Made by a program: the position numbers and the translations under genes | Shown here: one piece after another, positions 39,242 to 46,115 of the stretch | How positions within the stretch are numbered: position 1 is the stretch's first letter | How the letters are laid out: every line of letters begins with the position of its first letter | Source: Streptomyces rugosispiralis | Lineage (GTDB): Bacteria > Actinomycetota > Actinomycetes > Streptomycetales > Streptomycetaceae | Length of the DNA stretch: 46,115 bases | Direction: 5' to 3' | NCBI RefSeq assembly: GCF_024505145.1 | Contig: NZ_JANIAA010000059.1 | Coordinates: 1 to 46,115 of the forward strand | Notes under the pieces: model-generated | The model's database searches: none | Told to the model about the DNA's origin: nothing | What the model saw: the letters and a program-made list of their open reading frames with translations, nothing else

Positions 39242-39730
39242 CTACGGCTCCGAGTCCAGGTCAGTCTCCTCGAAGACCAGCAGCGTCCTGGTGCTCAGCA
39301 CCTCCGGTATGGCCTGGATCCGGGTGAGGACCAGTTCTCGCAGCGAGCGGTTGTCCTCGGTGTGCACCAGCAGCAGCACATCGAAGTCCCCGCTGACCAG
39401 CGCGATGTGGGTGGCCCCTGGAAGCTGCCGTAGCTGTTCGCGCACGGTGCGCCAGGAGTTCTGGACGATCTTCAGCGTGATGTACGCGGAGGCGCCCTGC
39501 CCGGCCCGCTCCTGGTCCACCCGGGCGCTGAAGCCGCGGATCACCCCGTCGTCGATCAGGCGGTTGATCCGGGCGTAGGCGTTGGCGCGCGAGACGTGCA
39601 CCTGCTCGGCCACGGAGCGTATGGAGGCGCGGCCGTCCATTTGGAGCAGACGCAGGATGTCGCGGTCGATGGCGTCCAGCGGGCGCGCCGGGGGTTTGCC
39701 GTCCGGATTGGCCATCTGTTCGCCCGGCAT
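39242..39730 (-). CDS. bkdR: Lrp/AsnC family regulator, probable BkdR
   Basis: A 162-residue regulator. Residues 20-65 hold the Lrp HTH (LDAIDRDILRLLQMDGRASIRSVAEQVHVSRANAYARINRL) and the rest the ligand-binding RAM domain (AYITLKIVQNSWRTVREQL, THIALVSGDFDVLLLVHTEDN). The ATG at 39730 has GGGGAGG upstream; an ATG at 39751 with AGGAC is equally possible. It is divergent from the branched-chain dehydrogenase operon, as bkdR genes often are. Confidence 0.9.
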   Translation of the reverse strand: MPGEQMANPDGKPPARPLDAIDRDILRLLQMDGRASIRSVAEQVHVSRANAYARINRLIDDGVIRGFSARVDQERAGQGASAYITLKIVQNSWRTVREQLRQLPGATHIALVSGDFDVLLLVHTEDNRSLRELVLTRIQAIPEVLSTRTLLVFEETDLDSEP

Positions 39731-39788
39731 ATCGTCCCGCCTCCCCTTCATGGACGTCCTGTCCTCATCTCAGGGGCTGCAGAACCGT

Positions 39789-39845
39789 TTGTCCACAGGC
39801 TTGGGTCGCCTGTAGCCAAAATGCGTCAACGACCGAACAATCGGT
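39789..39845 (+). promoter_or_regulatory. bkd promoter with DnaA-like box and TetR-type operator
   Basis: TTGTCCACA (39789-39797) is followed after 34 bp by ACCGAACAATCGGT (39832-39845), one base different from the paa operators, and the E1 alpha start 67 bp later. TTGTCC with TAGCCA 18 bp on may be the -35/-10 pair. Confidence 0.7.
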
Positions 39846-39912
39846 AGGGGAGGGCGATGCCGCCCGGCACGCCCCGCCCTCCCGCCGTACGCCACGCCCA
39901 GGAGGTCGCGTC

Positions 39913-41055
39913 ATGACGGTCCTTGAGCAGCCCGGTGCCTACCGGCCCACTCCCCCGCCCGGCTGGCAGCCCCGCGTCGACGCCGCGCCGCTGCTGCCCG
40001 ACGCGGAGCCGTACCGCCTGCTGGGCACCGCCGCTGCCGTCGGCATCTCCCCCGATCTGCTGACCCGGCTCCACCGCGAGCTGGTGCGCGGCCGCCGGTA
40101 CAACACGCAGGCCACCGCCCTCACCCGGCAGGGCCGGCTGGCCGTCTATCCCTCCTCCACCGGGCAGGAGGCCTGTCAGGTCGCGGCCGGGCTGGTGCTG
40201 GAGGACCGCGACTGGCTCTTCCCCAGCTACCGCGACACCCTGGCCGCCGTGGTCCGCGGGCTGGACCCCGTCGACGCCCTGACCCTGCTGCGCGGCGACT
40301 GGCACTCCGGCTACGACCCCCACGCCCACCGCGTCGCCCCGCTGTGCACCCCGCTGGCCACCCAGCTGCCGCACGCCGTCGGCCTCGCCCACGCCGCCCG
40401 CCTCAAGGGCGACGACGTGGTGGCCCTAGCCATGGTCGGCGACGGCGGCACCAGCGAGGGCGACTTCCATGAGGCCCTCAACTTCGCGGCCGTATGGCAC
40501 GCCCCGGTCGTCTTCCTCGTCCAGAACAACGGCTTCGCGATCTCCGTCCCGCTCGCCAAGCAGACCGCCGCGCCCTCCCTCGCCCACAAGGCGGTGGGAT
40601 ACGGGATGCCCGGCCGTCTCGTCGACGGCAATGACGCGGCCGCCGTCCACGAGGTCCTGGCGGAGGCGGTGCGCCGGGCCCGCGGCGGAGGCGGCCCCAC
40701 CCTGGTGGAGGCGGTCACCTACCGCATCGAGGCGCATACCAACGCCGACGACGCCACCCGCTACCGCACCGACTCCGAGGTCGAGGCATGGCGCGCCCAC
40801 GACCCGATAGCGCTCCTGGAGGAGGCCATGCGGGACCGCCATCTGCTGGACGACGAGGGGGTCCGGGCCGCGCGGGAGTCCGCGGAGCGGCTCGCCGCGG
40901 ATCTGCGGACGCGGATGCACCAGGACCCGGTCCTGGACCCCATGGCGCTCTTCGAGCACGTCTACGCCGACCGGACCAGCCAGCTGCGCGAGCAGGCGGC
41001 CCAGCTGCGCGCGGAGCTCGACGCCGAGGCCGCGGACGCCGGGAAGGGGGAGTGA
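39913..41055 (+). CDS. bkdA: Branched-chain 2-oxoacid dehydrogenase E1 alpha subunit
   Basis: A 380-residue thiamine diphosphate enzyme subunit that decarboxylates 2-oxo acids from valine, leucine and isoleucine; the acyl-CoA products prime branched fatty acids and polyketides. The ThDP motif GDGGTSEGDFHEALNFAAVWHAPVVFLVQNN (176-206) is complete, with RYNTQATALTRQG near the N-terminus. ATG at 39913. Its stop overlaps the E1 beta start (TGATG). Confidence 0.96.
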   Translation: MTVLEQPGAYRPTPPPGWQPRVDAAPLLPDAEPYRLLGTAAAVGISPDLLTRLHRELVRGRRYNTQATALTRQGRLAVYPSSTGQEACQVAAGLVLEDRDWLFPSYRDTLAAVVRGLDPVDALTLLRGDWHSGYDPHAHRVAPLCTPLATQLPHAVGLAHAARLKGDDVVALAMVGDGGTSEGDFHEALNFAAVWHAPVVFLVQNNGFAISVPLAKQTAAPSLAHKAVGYGMPGRLVDGNDAAAVHEVLAEAVRRARGGGGPTLVEAVTYRIEAHTNADDATRYRTDSEVEAWRAHDPIALLEEAMRDRHLLDDEGVRAARESAERLAADLRTRMHQDPVLDPMALFEHVYADRTSQLREQAAQLRAELDAEAADAGKGE

Positions 41056-42104
41056 TGACCACCGCCGTAGGGGCCGACACTGCCCGTAAGCCCGCCACCA
41101 TGGCCCAGGCCCTCGGCCGCGCGCTGCGCGACGCCATGGCCGCCGACCCGTCCGTCCATGTCCTCGGCGAGGACGTGGGCACCCTGGGCGGCGTCTTCCG
41201 GATCACCGACGGGCTCGCCGAGGAGTTCGGCGAGGACCGCTGCACGGACACACCGCTGGCCGAGGCGGGCATCCTCGGCACCGCCGTGGGCATGGCGATG
41301 TACGGGCTGCGGCCGGTGGTCGAGATGCAGTTCGACGCCTTCGCCTACCCGTCCTTCGAGCAGCTCATCAGCCATGTCTCGCGGATGCGCAACCGCACCC
41401 GGGGCGCGATGCCCATGCCGATCACCGTCCGGGTGCCCTACGGGGGCGGCATCGGCGGCGTCGAGCACCACAGCGACTCCTCCGAGATCTACTACATGGC
41501 CACCCCCGGGCTCCAAGTCGTCGCCCCCGCGACCGTCGCCGACGCCTATGGGCTGCTGCGCGCCGCCATCGCCTCCGACGACCCCGTGATCTTCCTGGAG
41601 CCCAAGCGGCTGTACTGGTCCAAGGCCGACTGGTCGGCCGACGCCCCCGAGCAGGTACCGCCCATCGGGCGCGCGGTGGTGCGCGGGCCCGGCAGCGGCG
41701 GCCGGCGCAGCGCCACCTTGATCTCCTACGGCCCCTCCGTGCCGGTGTGCCTCGAAGCCGCCGAGGCGGCCCGGACCGAGGGCTGGGATCTGGAGGTCGT
41801 CGATCTGCGCTCGCTCGTCCCCTTCGACGACGAGACGGTGTGCGCCTCCGTGCGCCGCACCGGCCGCGCGGTCGTCGTCCATGAGTCCACGGGCTTCGGC
41901 GGGCCCGGCGGGGAGATTGCCGCCCGGGTCACCGAGCGCTGCTTCCACCATCTGGAGGCGCCCGTGCTGCGGGTCGCCGGATTCGACATCCCCTACCCGC
42001 CGCCCATGCTGGAGCGGCACCATCTGCCCGGCGTGGACCGGGTGCTGGACGCCGTCGCCCGGCTGCAGTGGGAGTCGGAGTGGACCGAGGGGAGCGCGGT
42101 CTGA
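41055..42104 (+). CDS. bkdB: Branched-chain 2-oxoacid dehydrogenase E1 beta subunit
   Basis: A 349-residue partner of E1 alpha. Seen are VHVLGEDVGTLGGVFRITDGLAEEFGEDRCTDTPLAEAGILGTAVGMAMYGLRPVVEMQF and the C-terminal VVVHESTGFGGPGGEIAARV. The ATG at 41055 is fixed by overlap with the upstream stop and AAGGGGG; a longer open frame reading through E1 alpha is spurious. The stop overlaps the E2 start. Confidence 0.96.
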   Translation: MTTAVGADTARKPATMAQALGRALRDAMAADPSVHVLGEDVGTLGGVFRITDGLAEEFGEDRCTDTPLAEAGILGTAVGMAMYGLRPVVEMQFDAFAYPSFEQLISHVSRMRNRTRGAMPMPITVRVPYGGGIGGVEHHSDSSEIYYMATPGLQVVAPATVADAYGLLRAAIASDDPVIFLEPKRLYWSKADWSADAPEQVPPIGRAVVRGPGSGGRRSATLISYGPSVPVCLEAAEAARTEGWDLEVVDLRSLVPFDDETVCASVRRTGRAVVVHESTGFGGPGGEIAARVTERCFHHLEAPVLRVAGFDIPYPPPMLERHHLPGVDRVLDAVARLQWESEWTEGSAV

Positions 42105-43612
42105 TGGCTGTCGTAAGGGAGTTCACCCTGCCCGATCTGGGCGAGGGGCTGACCGGTGCCGAGATCGTGCGCTGGCTGGTCCAGGTCGGCGATGTGGTCG
42201 CGGTCGACCAGCCGGTGGTCGAGGTCGAGACGGCCAAGGCGATGGTGGATGTGCCGTGCCCCTACGGCGGTGTGGTGACGTCCCGTTACGGCGAGGAGGG
42301 CGCGGAGGTGCCGGTCGGGGCGCCGCTGATCACGGTCGCCGTGCCGGAGGGTTCGGACGACGGTTCCGGTCCGCCGGTCACCGAGAGCGCGATCGACGGC
42401 GCGTCGGGCAATGTGCTGGTCGGCTATGGCACGGCCGGTCCCGCCGCGCGGCGCCGTCGCGTTCGGCCCTCCCCCGGGCCGCTGCGCGAGACGCCCACGG
42501 CCCCTGGCGGACCGCTGCCCGAGACGGCGGCGGCTCCCGCCGCGCCTGTACCTGACGCGACGGCGGCCTCCGCCGGGCCGGTGCGCGAGACGGCGGCGGC
42601 CTCCGCCGGGCCGGTGGGCGAGACGGTGACGGCTCCCGCCGGGCCCCTTCCGGTGATCTCGCCTCTGGTGCGGCGGCTGGCCCGGGAGCACGATGTCGAT
42701 CTGCGGCAGCTCAGGGGCTCGGGCCCCGAGGGGCTGATTCTGCGGGCGGACGTCGAACGAGCGGTCGCGGGCACGGCGCCCGCCCCCGTAGTACCCGCCT
42801 CCGCCGCACCCGCCTCCGCCGCACCCGCCACCGCCGCGCACGCCTCCGCGGCGCCCGCCCCCGTAGTACCCGCCACCGCCGCACCCGCCACCGCCGCGCA
42901 CGCCTCCGCGGCCCCCGCCCCGGAGGGGGAGCGGGTTCCGCTGCGAGGGGTGCGGGGTGCCGTGGCGGACAAGCTCGCGCGCAGCCGGCGCGAGATCCCC
43001 GACGCGACCTGCTGGGTGGACGCCGACGCGACCGAACTGCTCGCCGCCCGTGCGGCGATGAACGCCGCGGGCGAGTCCAAGGTCTCCGTGCTCGCCCTCC
43101 TGGCCCGTATCTGCACGGCGGCCCTCGCGCGCTTCCCCGAGCTCAACGCCACGGTGGACACGGTCGGCCGGGAGATCGTCCGGCTCCCCGACGTCCACCT
43201 CGGCTTCGCGGCCCAGACGGACCGGGGTCTGGTGGTCCCGGTGGTGCGCGACGCCCACACGCGGACCATAGAGGGGCTCTCCGAGGAGATCGCCCGGTTG
43301 ACCGAGGCCGCGCGGACCGGGACCCTCGCCCCCGCCCAGCTCACCGGCGGCACCTTCACCCTGAACAACTACGGGGTGTTCGGGGTCGACGGCTCGACGC
43401 CGATCCTCAACCACCCCGAGGCGGCGATGCTCGGGGTCGGGCGGATCTCCCCGAAGCCCTGGGTGCACCAGGGTGAGCTGGCGGTGCGCCAGGTGGTGCA
43501 GCTGTCGTTCACCTTCGACCACCGGGTGTGCGACGGGGGCACCGCCGGTGGATTCCTGCGGTTCGTGGCCGACTGCGTGGAGCAGCCCATGGTGTTGTTG
43601 CGGCGGCTGTAG
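42104..43612 (+). CDS. bkdC: Branched-chain 2-oxoacid dehydrogenase E2, dihydrolipoamide acyltransferase
   Basis: A 502-residue core subunit. The lipoyl domain (1-80) has the modified lysine in ETAKA (K45). Next come an Ala/Pro linker, a peripheral subunit-binding domain (about 182-220, ISPLVRRLAREHDVDLRQLRGSGPEGLILRADVERAV), a second Ala/Pro/Val repeat linker, and the acyltransferase domain with catalytic FDHRVCDGG (H473, D477). No E3 (lipoamide dehydrogenase) gene follows, so it is shared from elsewhere. Confidence 0.96.
   Translation: MAVVREFTLPDLGEGLTGAEIVRWLVQVGDVVAVDQPVVEVETAKAMVDVPCPYGGVVTSRYGEEGAEVPVGAPLITVAVPEGSDDGSGPPVTESAIDGASGNVLVGYGTAGPAARRRRVRPSPGPLRETPTAPGGPLPETAAAPAAPVPDATAASAGPVRETAAASAGPVGETVTAPAGPLPVISPLVRRLAREHDVDLRQLRGSGPEGLILRADVERAVAGTAPAPVVPASAAPASAAPATAAHASAAPAPVVPATAAPATAAHASAAPAPEGERVPLRGVRGAVADKLARSRREIPDATCWVDADATELLAARAAMNAAGESKVSVLALLARICTAALARFPELNATVDTVGREIVRLPDVHLGFAAQTDRGLVVPVVRDAHTRTIEGLSEEIARLTEAARTGTLAPAQLTGGTFTLNNYGVFGVDGSTPILNHPEAAMLGVGRISPKPWVHQGELAVRQVVQLSFTFDHRVCDGGTAGGFLRFVADCVEQPMVLLRRL
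42776..42920. repeat. 75-bp offset repeat in the E2 Ala/Pro linker
   Basis: The segments from 42776 and 42851 are near-copies (the second somewhat shorter), coding for VVPASAAPASAAP-type repeats in the flexible linker. They are in frame, so copy number could vary without loss of function. Confidence 0.75.
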
Positions 43613-43641
43613 CGGATGCGCGGCGGCGCCATACTCATGGG

Positions 43642-44469
43642 GTGACTCCAGGTGCGTATGACGCAGTGATCCTGGCCGGGGGCGCCGCTCGGCGGCTCGG
43701 TGGGGTGGACAAGCCCGCGCTGCGGGTGGGCGGGCGAGCCCTGCTCGACCGGGTGCTGGGCGCATGCCGCGGCGCCGGGCGGACCGTCGTCGTCGGCCCG
43801 CGCAGGCCCACGGCACGGCCGGTGCGGTGGGCCCGGGAGGAGCCCCCCGGCGGTGGCCCGGTCGCGGCCGTCGACGCGGGCATCCGGCAGACCACGGCTC
43901 CGGTCGTCCTCGTTCTCTCCGCCGATCTGCCCTTCCTCACCCATGAGACCGTCGAGACCCTCCTCACCGGTCTCCAGGGCGCCGAAGGGGCCGTGCTCAT
44001 CGACCCCGACGGCCGTGAGCAGCCCCTTGTCGCCGCCTACCGCGCCGAGCCGCTGCGCCGCGAGATCGCCCTCCTCGCCACCGAACACGGCGGCCTCGGC
44101 GGGCTGCCCCTCCGCCTCCTCGTCTCCGAGCTGGCCCTGGCCCGCCTCCAGCACCCCACCGCGTCGTTCGACTGCGACACCTGGGAAGACATCACCACGG
44201 CTCGAGCACGCATCAGGGAGCATGGACACGTGTTGGACGAATGGATTGCCGCAGTCAAGGCCGAGCTCGGGATCGACCTGGATGTCGACACCGCGGCCCT
44301 ACTGGATCTGGCCCGTGACGCCGCACATGGTGTCGCCCGGCCCGCCGCCCCCCTGACCACCTTTCTCGTCGGCTACGCCGCGGCCCAGAAGGGCGGCGGC
44401 CCCGAGGCGCTGGCCGCCGCCACCGAGAAGGCCGCGGCGCTGGCGGCGCGTTGGGCCGAGGAGCAGTGA
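43642..44469 (+). CDS. mobA: Molybdenum cofactor guanylyltransferase fused to DUF6457
   Basis: A 275-residue fusion. The N-terminal 190 residues are a MobA-type nucleotidyltransferase (ILAGGAARRLGGVDKPAL; LVLSADLPFL; REQPLVAAYRAEPL) that adds GMP to molybdopterin. The C-terminal 80 residues (VLDEWIAAVKAELGIDLDVDTAALLDLARDAAHGVARPAAPLTTFLVGYAAAQKGG) are a DUF6457 domain of unknown role. The GTG at 43642 is chosen on alignment of the AVILAGG start. Its stop overlaps the moeA start (GTGA). Confidence 0.9.
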   Translation: MTPGAYDAVILAGGAARRLGGVDKPALRVGGRALLDRVLGACRGAGRTVVVGPRRPTARPVRWAREEPPGGGPVAAVDAGIRQTTAPVVLVLSADLPFLTHETVETLLTGLQGAEGAVLIDPDGREQPLVAAYRAEPLRREIALLATEHGGLGGLPLRLLVSELALARLQHPTASFDCDTWEDITTARARIREHGHVLDEWIAAVKAELGIDLDVDTAALLDLARDAAHGVARPAAPLTTFLVGYAAAQKGGGPEALAAATEKAAALAARWAEEQ

Positions 44470-46091
44470 CACCTCGCCACCCCCGGGACGGGGACCCGCT
44501 CGACCGCGAGGTCGACGAGGCGCTGGCGCTGGCCAATGAATCACCGCCGCAGGGCCCGGAGCCGCCCGGAGCGGAATCGGAAGAGGACTGGGCCGACGCC
44601 GCCCTCAGCCTGGCCAATGGCCGCCCGGCCCAACCCGCCCGGGAGCGAGGCCCCGGCGACACCGACGGCCCCCGCGAGCCCGACGGCACCGGCAACACCG
44701 GCAACACCGGCAACACCGGCAACACCGCCAACACCGCCAACACCGCCAACACCGCCAACACCGCCAACATCAGCGACATCGGCGACCCGACCCGGACCGA
44801 CTGGGTCGAGACCGCGCTCGACCTGGCACGGGAAACGGCGGAAGAGCCCGCGGTGGTCCTGGACGCACGGGGCCATGTACGCCGAAGGCCGGAGGTGTAT
44901 TCGAGGAGCCGGTCTTCGGGTAGTCCGACGTCGGAGGGCACTGGCACCAAGAGCACGCGGTCCAGGGCCCCCGCCCAACAGACCCCGGCCCCGCACCCGA
45001 AACGCACCCCCGGCGCATCCACGCCCCACCCGCATCCCTCCATGAACCCACCGCACCGCACCCCCACCTCCTGGCCCGACGCCCGCGCCATCGCCGCCCG
45101 CGCCGCCGTCAAGGAGGCCGCCCACGCCGCCCCGGTGATGCGGCCGCTGTCCGAGGCGCTCGGCCAGGTCCTGGCCGCGCCGCTCGCCGCGCTCACCGAT
45201 CTGCCGCCCTTCGACACCTCCGCCATGGACGGCTGGGCGCTCTCGGGCCCCGGCCCCTGGCGGCTGCCAACCGGCACAAAGGACCAGGAGCACCAGGGCA
45301 TCCTCGCCGGACACGGCGAGACGGCCCCCCTCCCCGACGGCCACGCCGTCCGCATCGCCACCGGTGCCCGCGTCCCGCCCGGCGCCACCGCCGTACTGCG
45401 CAGCGAGTACGGCACCGACGAGGGCGACGGCTGGCTGCACGCGTCCGCCGCCCACCCCGTCGTCCTCGGCCAGGACATCCGCACCCGCGGCCAGGAGTGC
45501 CGCAGCGGTGATCAGTTGCTGCCCGCCGGGACCCTGGTCACCCCCGCCGTCCTGGGCCTGGCGGCCGCGGCCGGGTACGACGAGCTGCCGACGGTGCGCA
45601 GGCCGCGCGTGGAGGTGCTGGTCCTCGGCGATGAGCTGCTCACCGAGGGGCTGCCGCACGACGGCCGGATCCGGGACGCGCTGGGCCCGATGGTCGCGCC
45701 GTGGCTGCGGGCGCTCGGCGCCGAGGTCCTGGGCACCCGGCGGCTGGCCGACGAGGCGGACGCGGTGTACGCGGCGGTGGCCGAGTCGTCCGCCGACGTC
45801 GTCGTGACGACCGGGGGCACGGCCGCGGGCCCCGTGGACCACGTCCACCCCACCCTGCGCCGCCTGGGCGCCGAGCTGCTGGTGGACGGGGTGGCGGTGC
45901 GCCCCGGCCACCCGATGCTGCTGGCCCGCCTCGCCCGCGAGAACCGCGCCAACCCCCGAAACCCCACCAACCCCACCAACCCCACCAACCCCCCCCCTCC
46001 CCCCCCGCCCGCCCCCACCCCTCCCCCCCCCCCGCCCCCCGGCGGGCCCCCAGACAACCCCCCCGCCATACCCCCCCACTGCGCCCCCTGA
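44466..46091 (+). CDS. moeA: Molybdopterin molybdenumtransferase MoeA, C-terminus degenerate
   Basis: The frame holds 541 residues. Residues 1-195 are a low-complexity head with duplicated acidic motifs (VDEALALANE; DAALSLANG; VETALDLARET) and an NT repeat. The MoeA core follows: MRPLSEALGQVLAAPLAALTDLPPFDTSAMDGWAL, RIATGARVPPGATAVL, PAGTLVTPAVLGLAAAAGYDELPTVRRPRVEVLVLGDEL and VVTTGGTAAGPVDHVHPTL, ending VRPGHPMLLARLA. MoeA should then show a GLPGNP motif and a C-terminal domain. Instead the frame becomes Pro-rich and ends early, which I read as corrupt sequence at a contig edge rather than a true gene end. The GTG overlaps the mobA stop. Confidence 0.85.
   Translation: MTPRHPRDGDPLDREVDEALALANESPPQGPEPPGAESEEDWADAALSLANGRPAQPARERGPGDTDGPREPDGTGNTGNTGNTGNTANTANTANTANTANISDIGDPTRTDWVETALDLARETAEEPAVVLDARGHVRRRPEVYSRSRSSGSPTSEGTGTKSTRSRAPAQQTPAPHPKRTPGASTPHPHPSMNPPHRTPTSWPDARAIAARAAVKEAAHAAPVMRPLSEALGQVLAAPLAALTDLPPFDTSAMDGWALSGPGPWRLPTGTKDQEHQGILAGHGETAPLPDGHAVRIATGARVPPGATAVLRSEYGTDEGDGWLHASAAHPVVLGQDIRTRGQECRSGDQLLPAGTLVTPAVLGLAAAAGYDELPTVRRPRVEVLVLGDELLTEGLPHDGRIRDALGPMVAPWLRALGAEVLGTRRLADEADAVYAAVAESSADVVVTTGGTAAGPVDHVHPTLRRLGAELLVDGVAVRPGHPMLLARLARENRANPRNPTNPTNPTNPPPPPPPAPTPPPPPPPGGPPDNPPAIPPHCAP
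44691..44769. repeat. 9-bp tandem repeat in moeA head, about nine copies
   Basis: Four GGCAACACC units (from 44691) are followed by four to five GCCAACACC units, coding for (TGN) then (TAN) repeats. The two homogeneous blocks indicate recent slippage expansion. Confidence 0.88.
45954..46087. other. C-rich degenerate sequence at the window end
   Basis: Short ACCCCACCA repeats are followed by long C runs with few G or T. The bases after the C runs still resemble a MoeA GLPGNPLAAVSG coding sequence in which many G/T positions read as C. This fits low-quality reads or two-colour no-signal base calling at a contig end. Confidence 0.7.
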
Positions 46092-46115
46092 CCGGGGAAC
46101 ACGAACACCGAACGC

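Noticed and set aside
40788..41054. N-terminal extension of E1 beta inside E1 alpha
   Set aside because: Arg/Gly/Ala-rich shadow of E1 alpha; the ATG at 41055 with AAGGGGG starts the conserved protein.
1..46115. Insertion sequences, integrases or phage genes
   Set aside because: I saw no transposase, integrase or terminal inverted repeats. Neither tRNA gene is followed by an attachment-site duplication or an integrase.
1..46115. Secondary-metabolite biosynthetic cluster
   Set aside because: No polyketide synthase, NRPS, terpene cyclase or lanthipeptide gene is present. The bkd operon only supplies precursors.

Overview
The window is chromosomal DNA from a Streptomyces or a close relative. 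GC is very high with strong third-position G/C bias, GTG and TTG starts and GTGA/ATGA start-stop overlaps are common, and the gene order is the conserved near-oriC actinobacterial core (ppiA, crgA, pabA-like, pknB, pbpA, rodA, pstP, fhaB, fhaA). The sequence itself does not settle the species. The last ~140 bases decay into a C-rich stretch that looks like a contig edge.

Layout. 1-5.4 kb: a secreted, membrane-anchored protein, a Ser/Thr kinase without PASTA domains, its HTH neighbour, tRNA-Ala(TGC), and an unusual HTH/coiled-coil/response-regulator fusion. 5.5-8.7 kb: a DUF5324 protein, a cyclophilin, a rhomboid protease with an N-terminal zinc finger, a cluster of DnaA boxes, and crgA. 8.8-13.8 kb: a DUF881 protein and three class E sortases, two of them translationally coupled to or flanking a PabA/TrpG-type glutamine amidotransferase. 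13.8-22 kb: the cell-wall/division signalling operon on the minus strand, transcribed fhaA-fhaB-pstP-rodA-pbpA-pknB; the pknA known next to pknB in mycobacteria is absent. 22.3 kb: tRNA-Leu(CAG).

22.6-28.1 kb: housekeeping and accessory genes: an azoreductase with a divergent HxlR regulator, a DUF2252 protein, a J-domain-like protein, a rhodanese, and an acyl-CoA dehydrogenase with a KstR-like operator. 28.4-39.1 kb: phenylacetate catabolism. paaABCDE (phenylacetyl-CoA epoxidase) lies on the minus strand, then paaN, a PaaH-type dehydrogenase and a TetR regulator, interrupted by a DUF5819/HTTM pair and a TrmH-type methyltransferase. 39.2-43.6 kb: an Lrp regulator and a branched-chain 2-oxoacid dehydrogenase operon (E1alpha, E1beta, E2; no E3). 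43.6-46.1 kb: molybdenum cofactor genes mobA (fused to DUF6457) and moeA.

How they work together. The central block couples peptidoglycan synthesis (RodA, PbpA), its Ser/Thr phospho-signalling (PknB, PstP, FhaA, FhaB), division control (CrgA) and surface protein attachment (sortases). The right half degrades aromatic and branched-chain acids to CoA thioesters. Three promoters there (paaA, paaN/paaH, bkd) carry nearly the same palindrome, ACCGAACRATCGGT, which points to one TetR regulon. Each also carries a TTRTCCACAGG element resembling a DnaA box.
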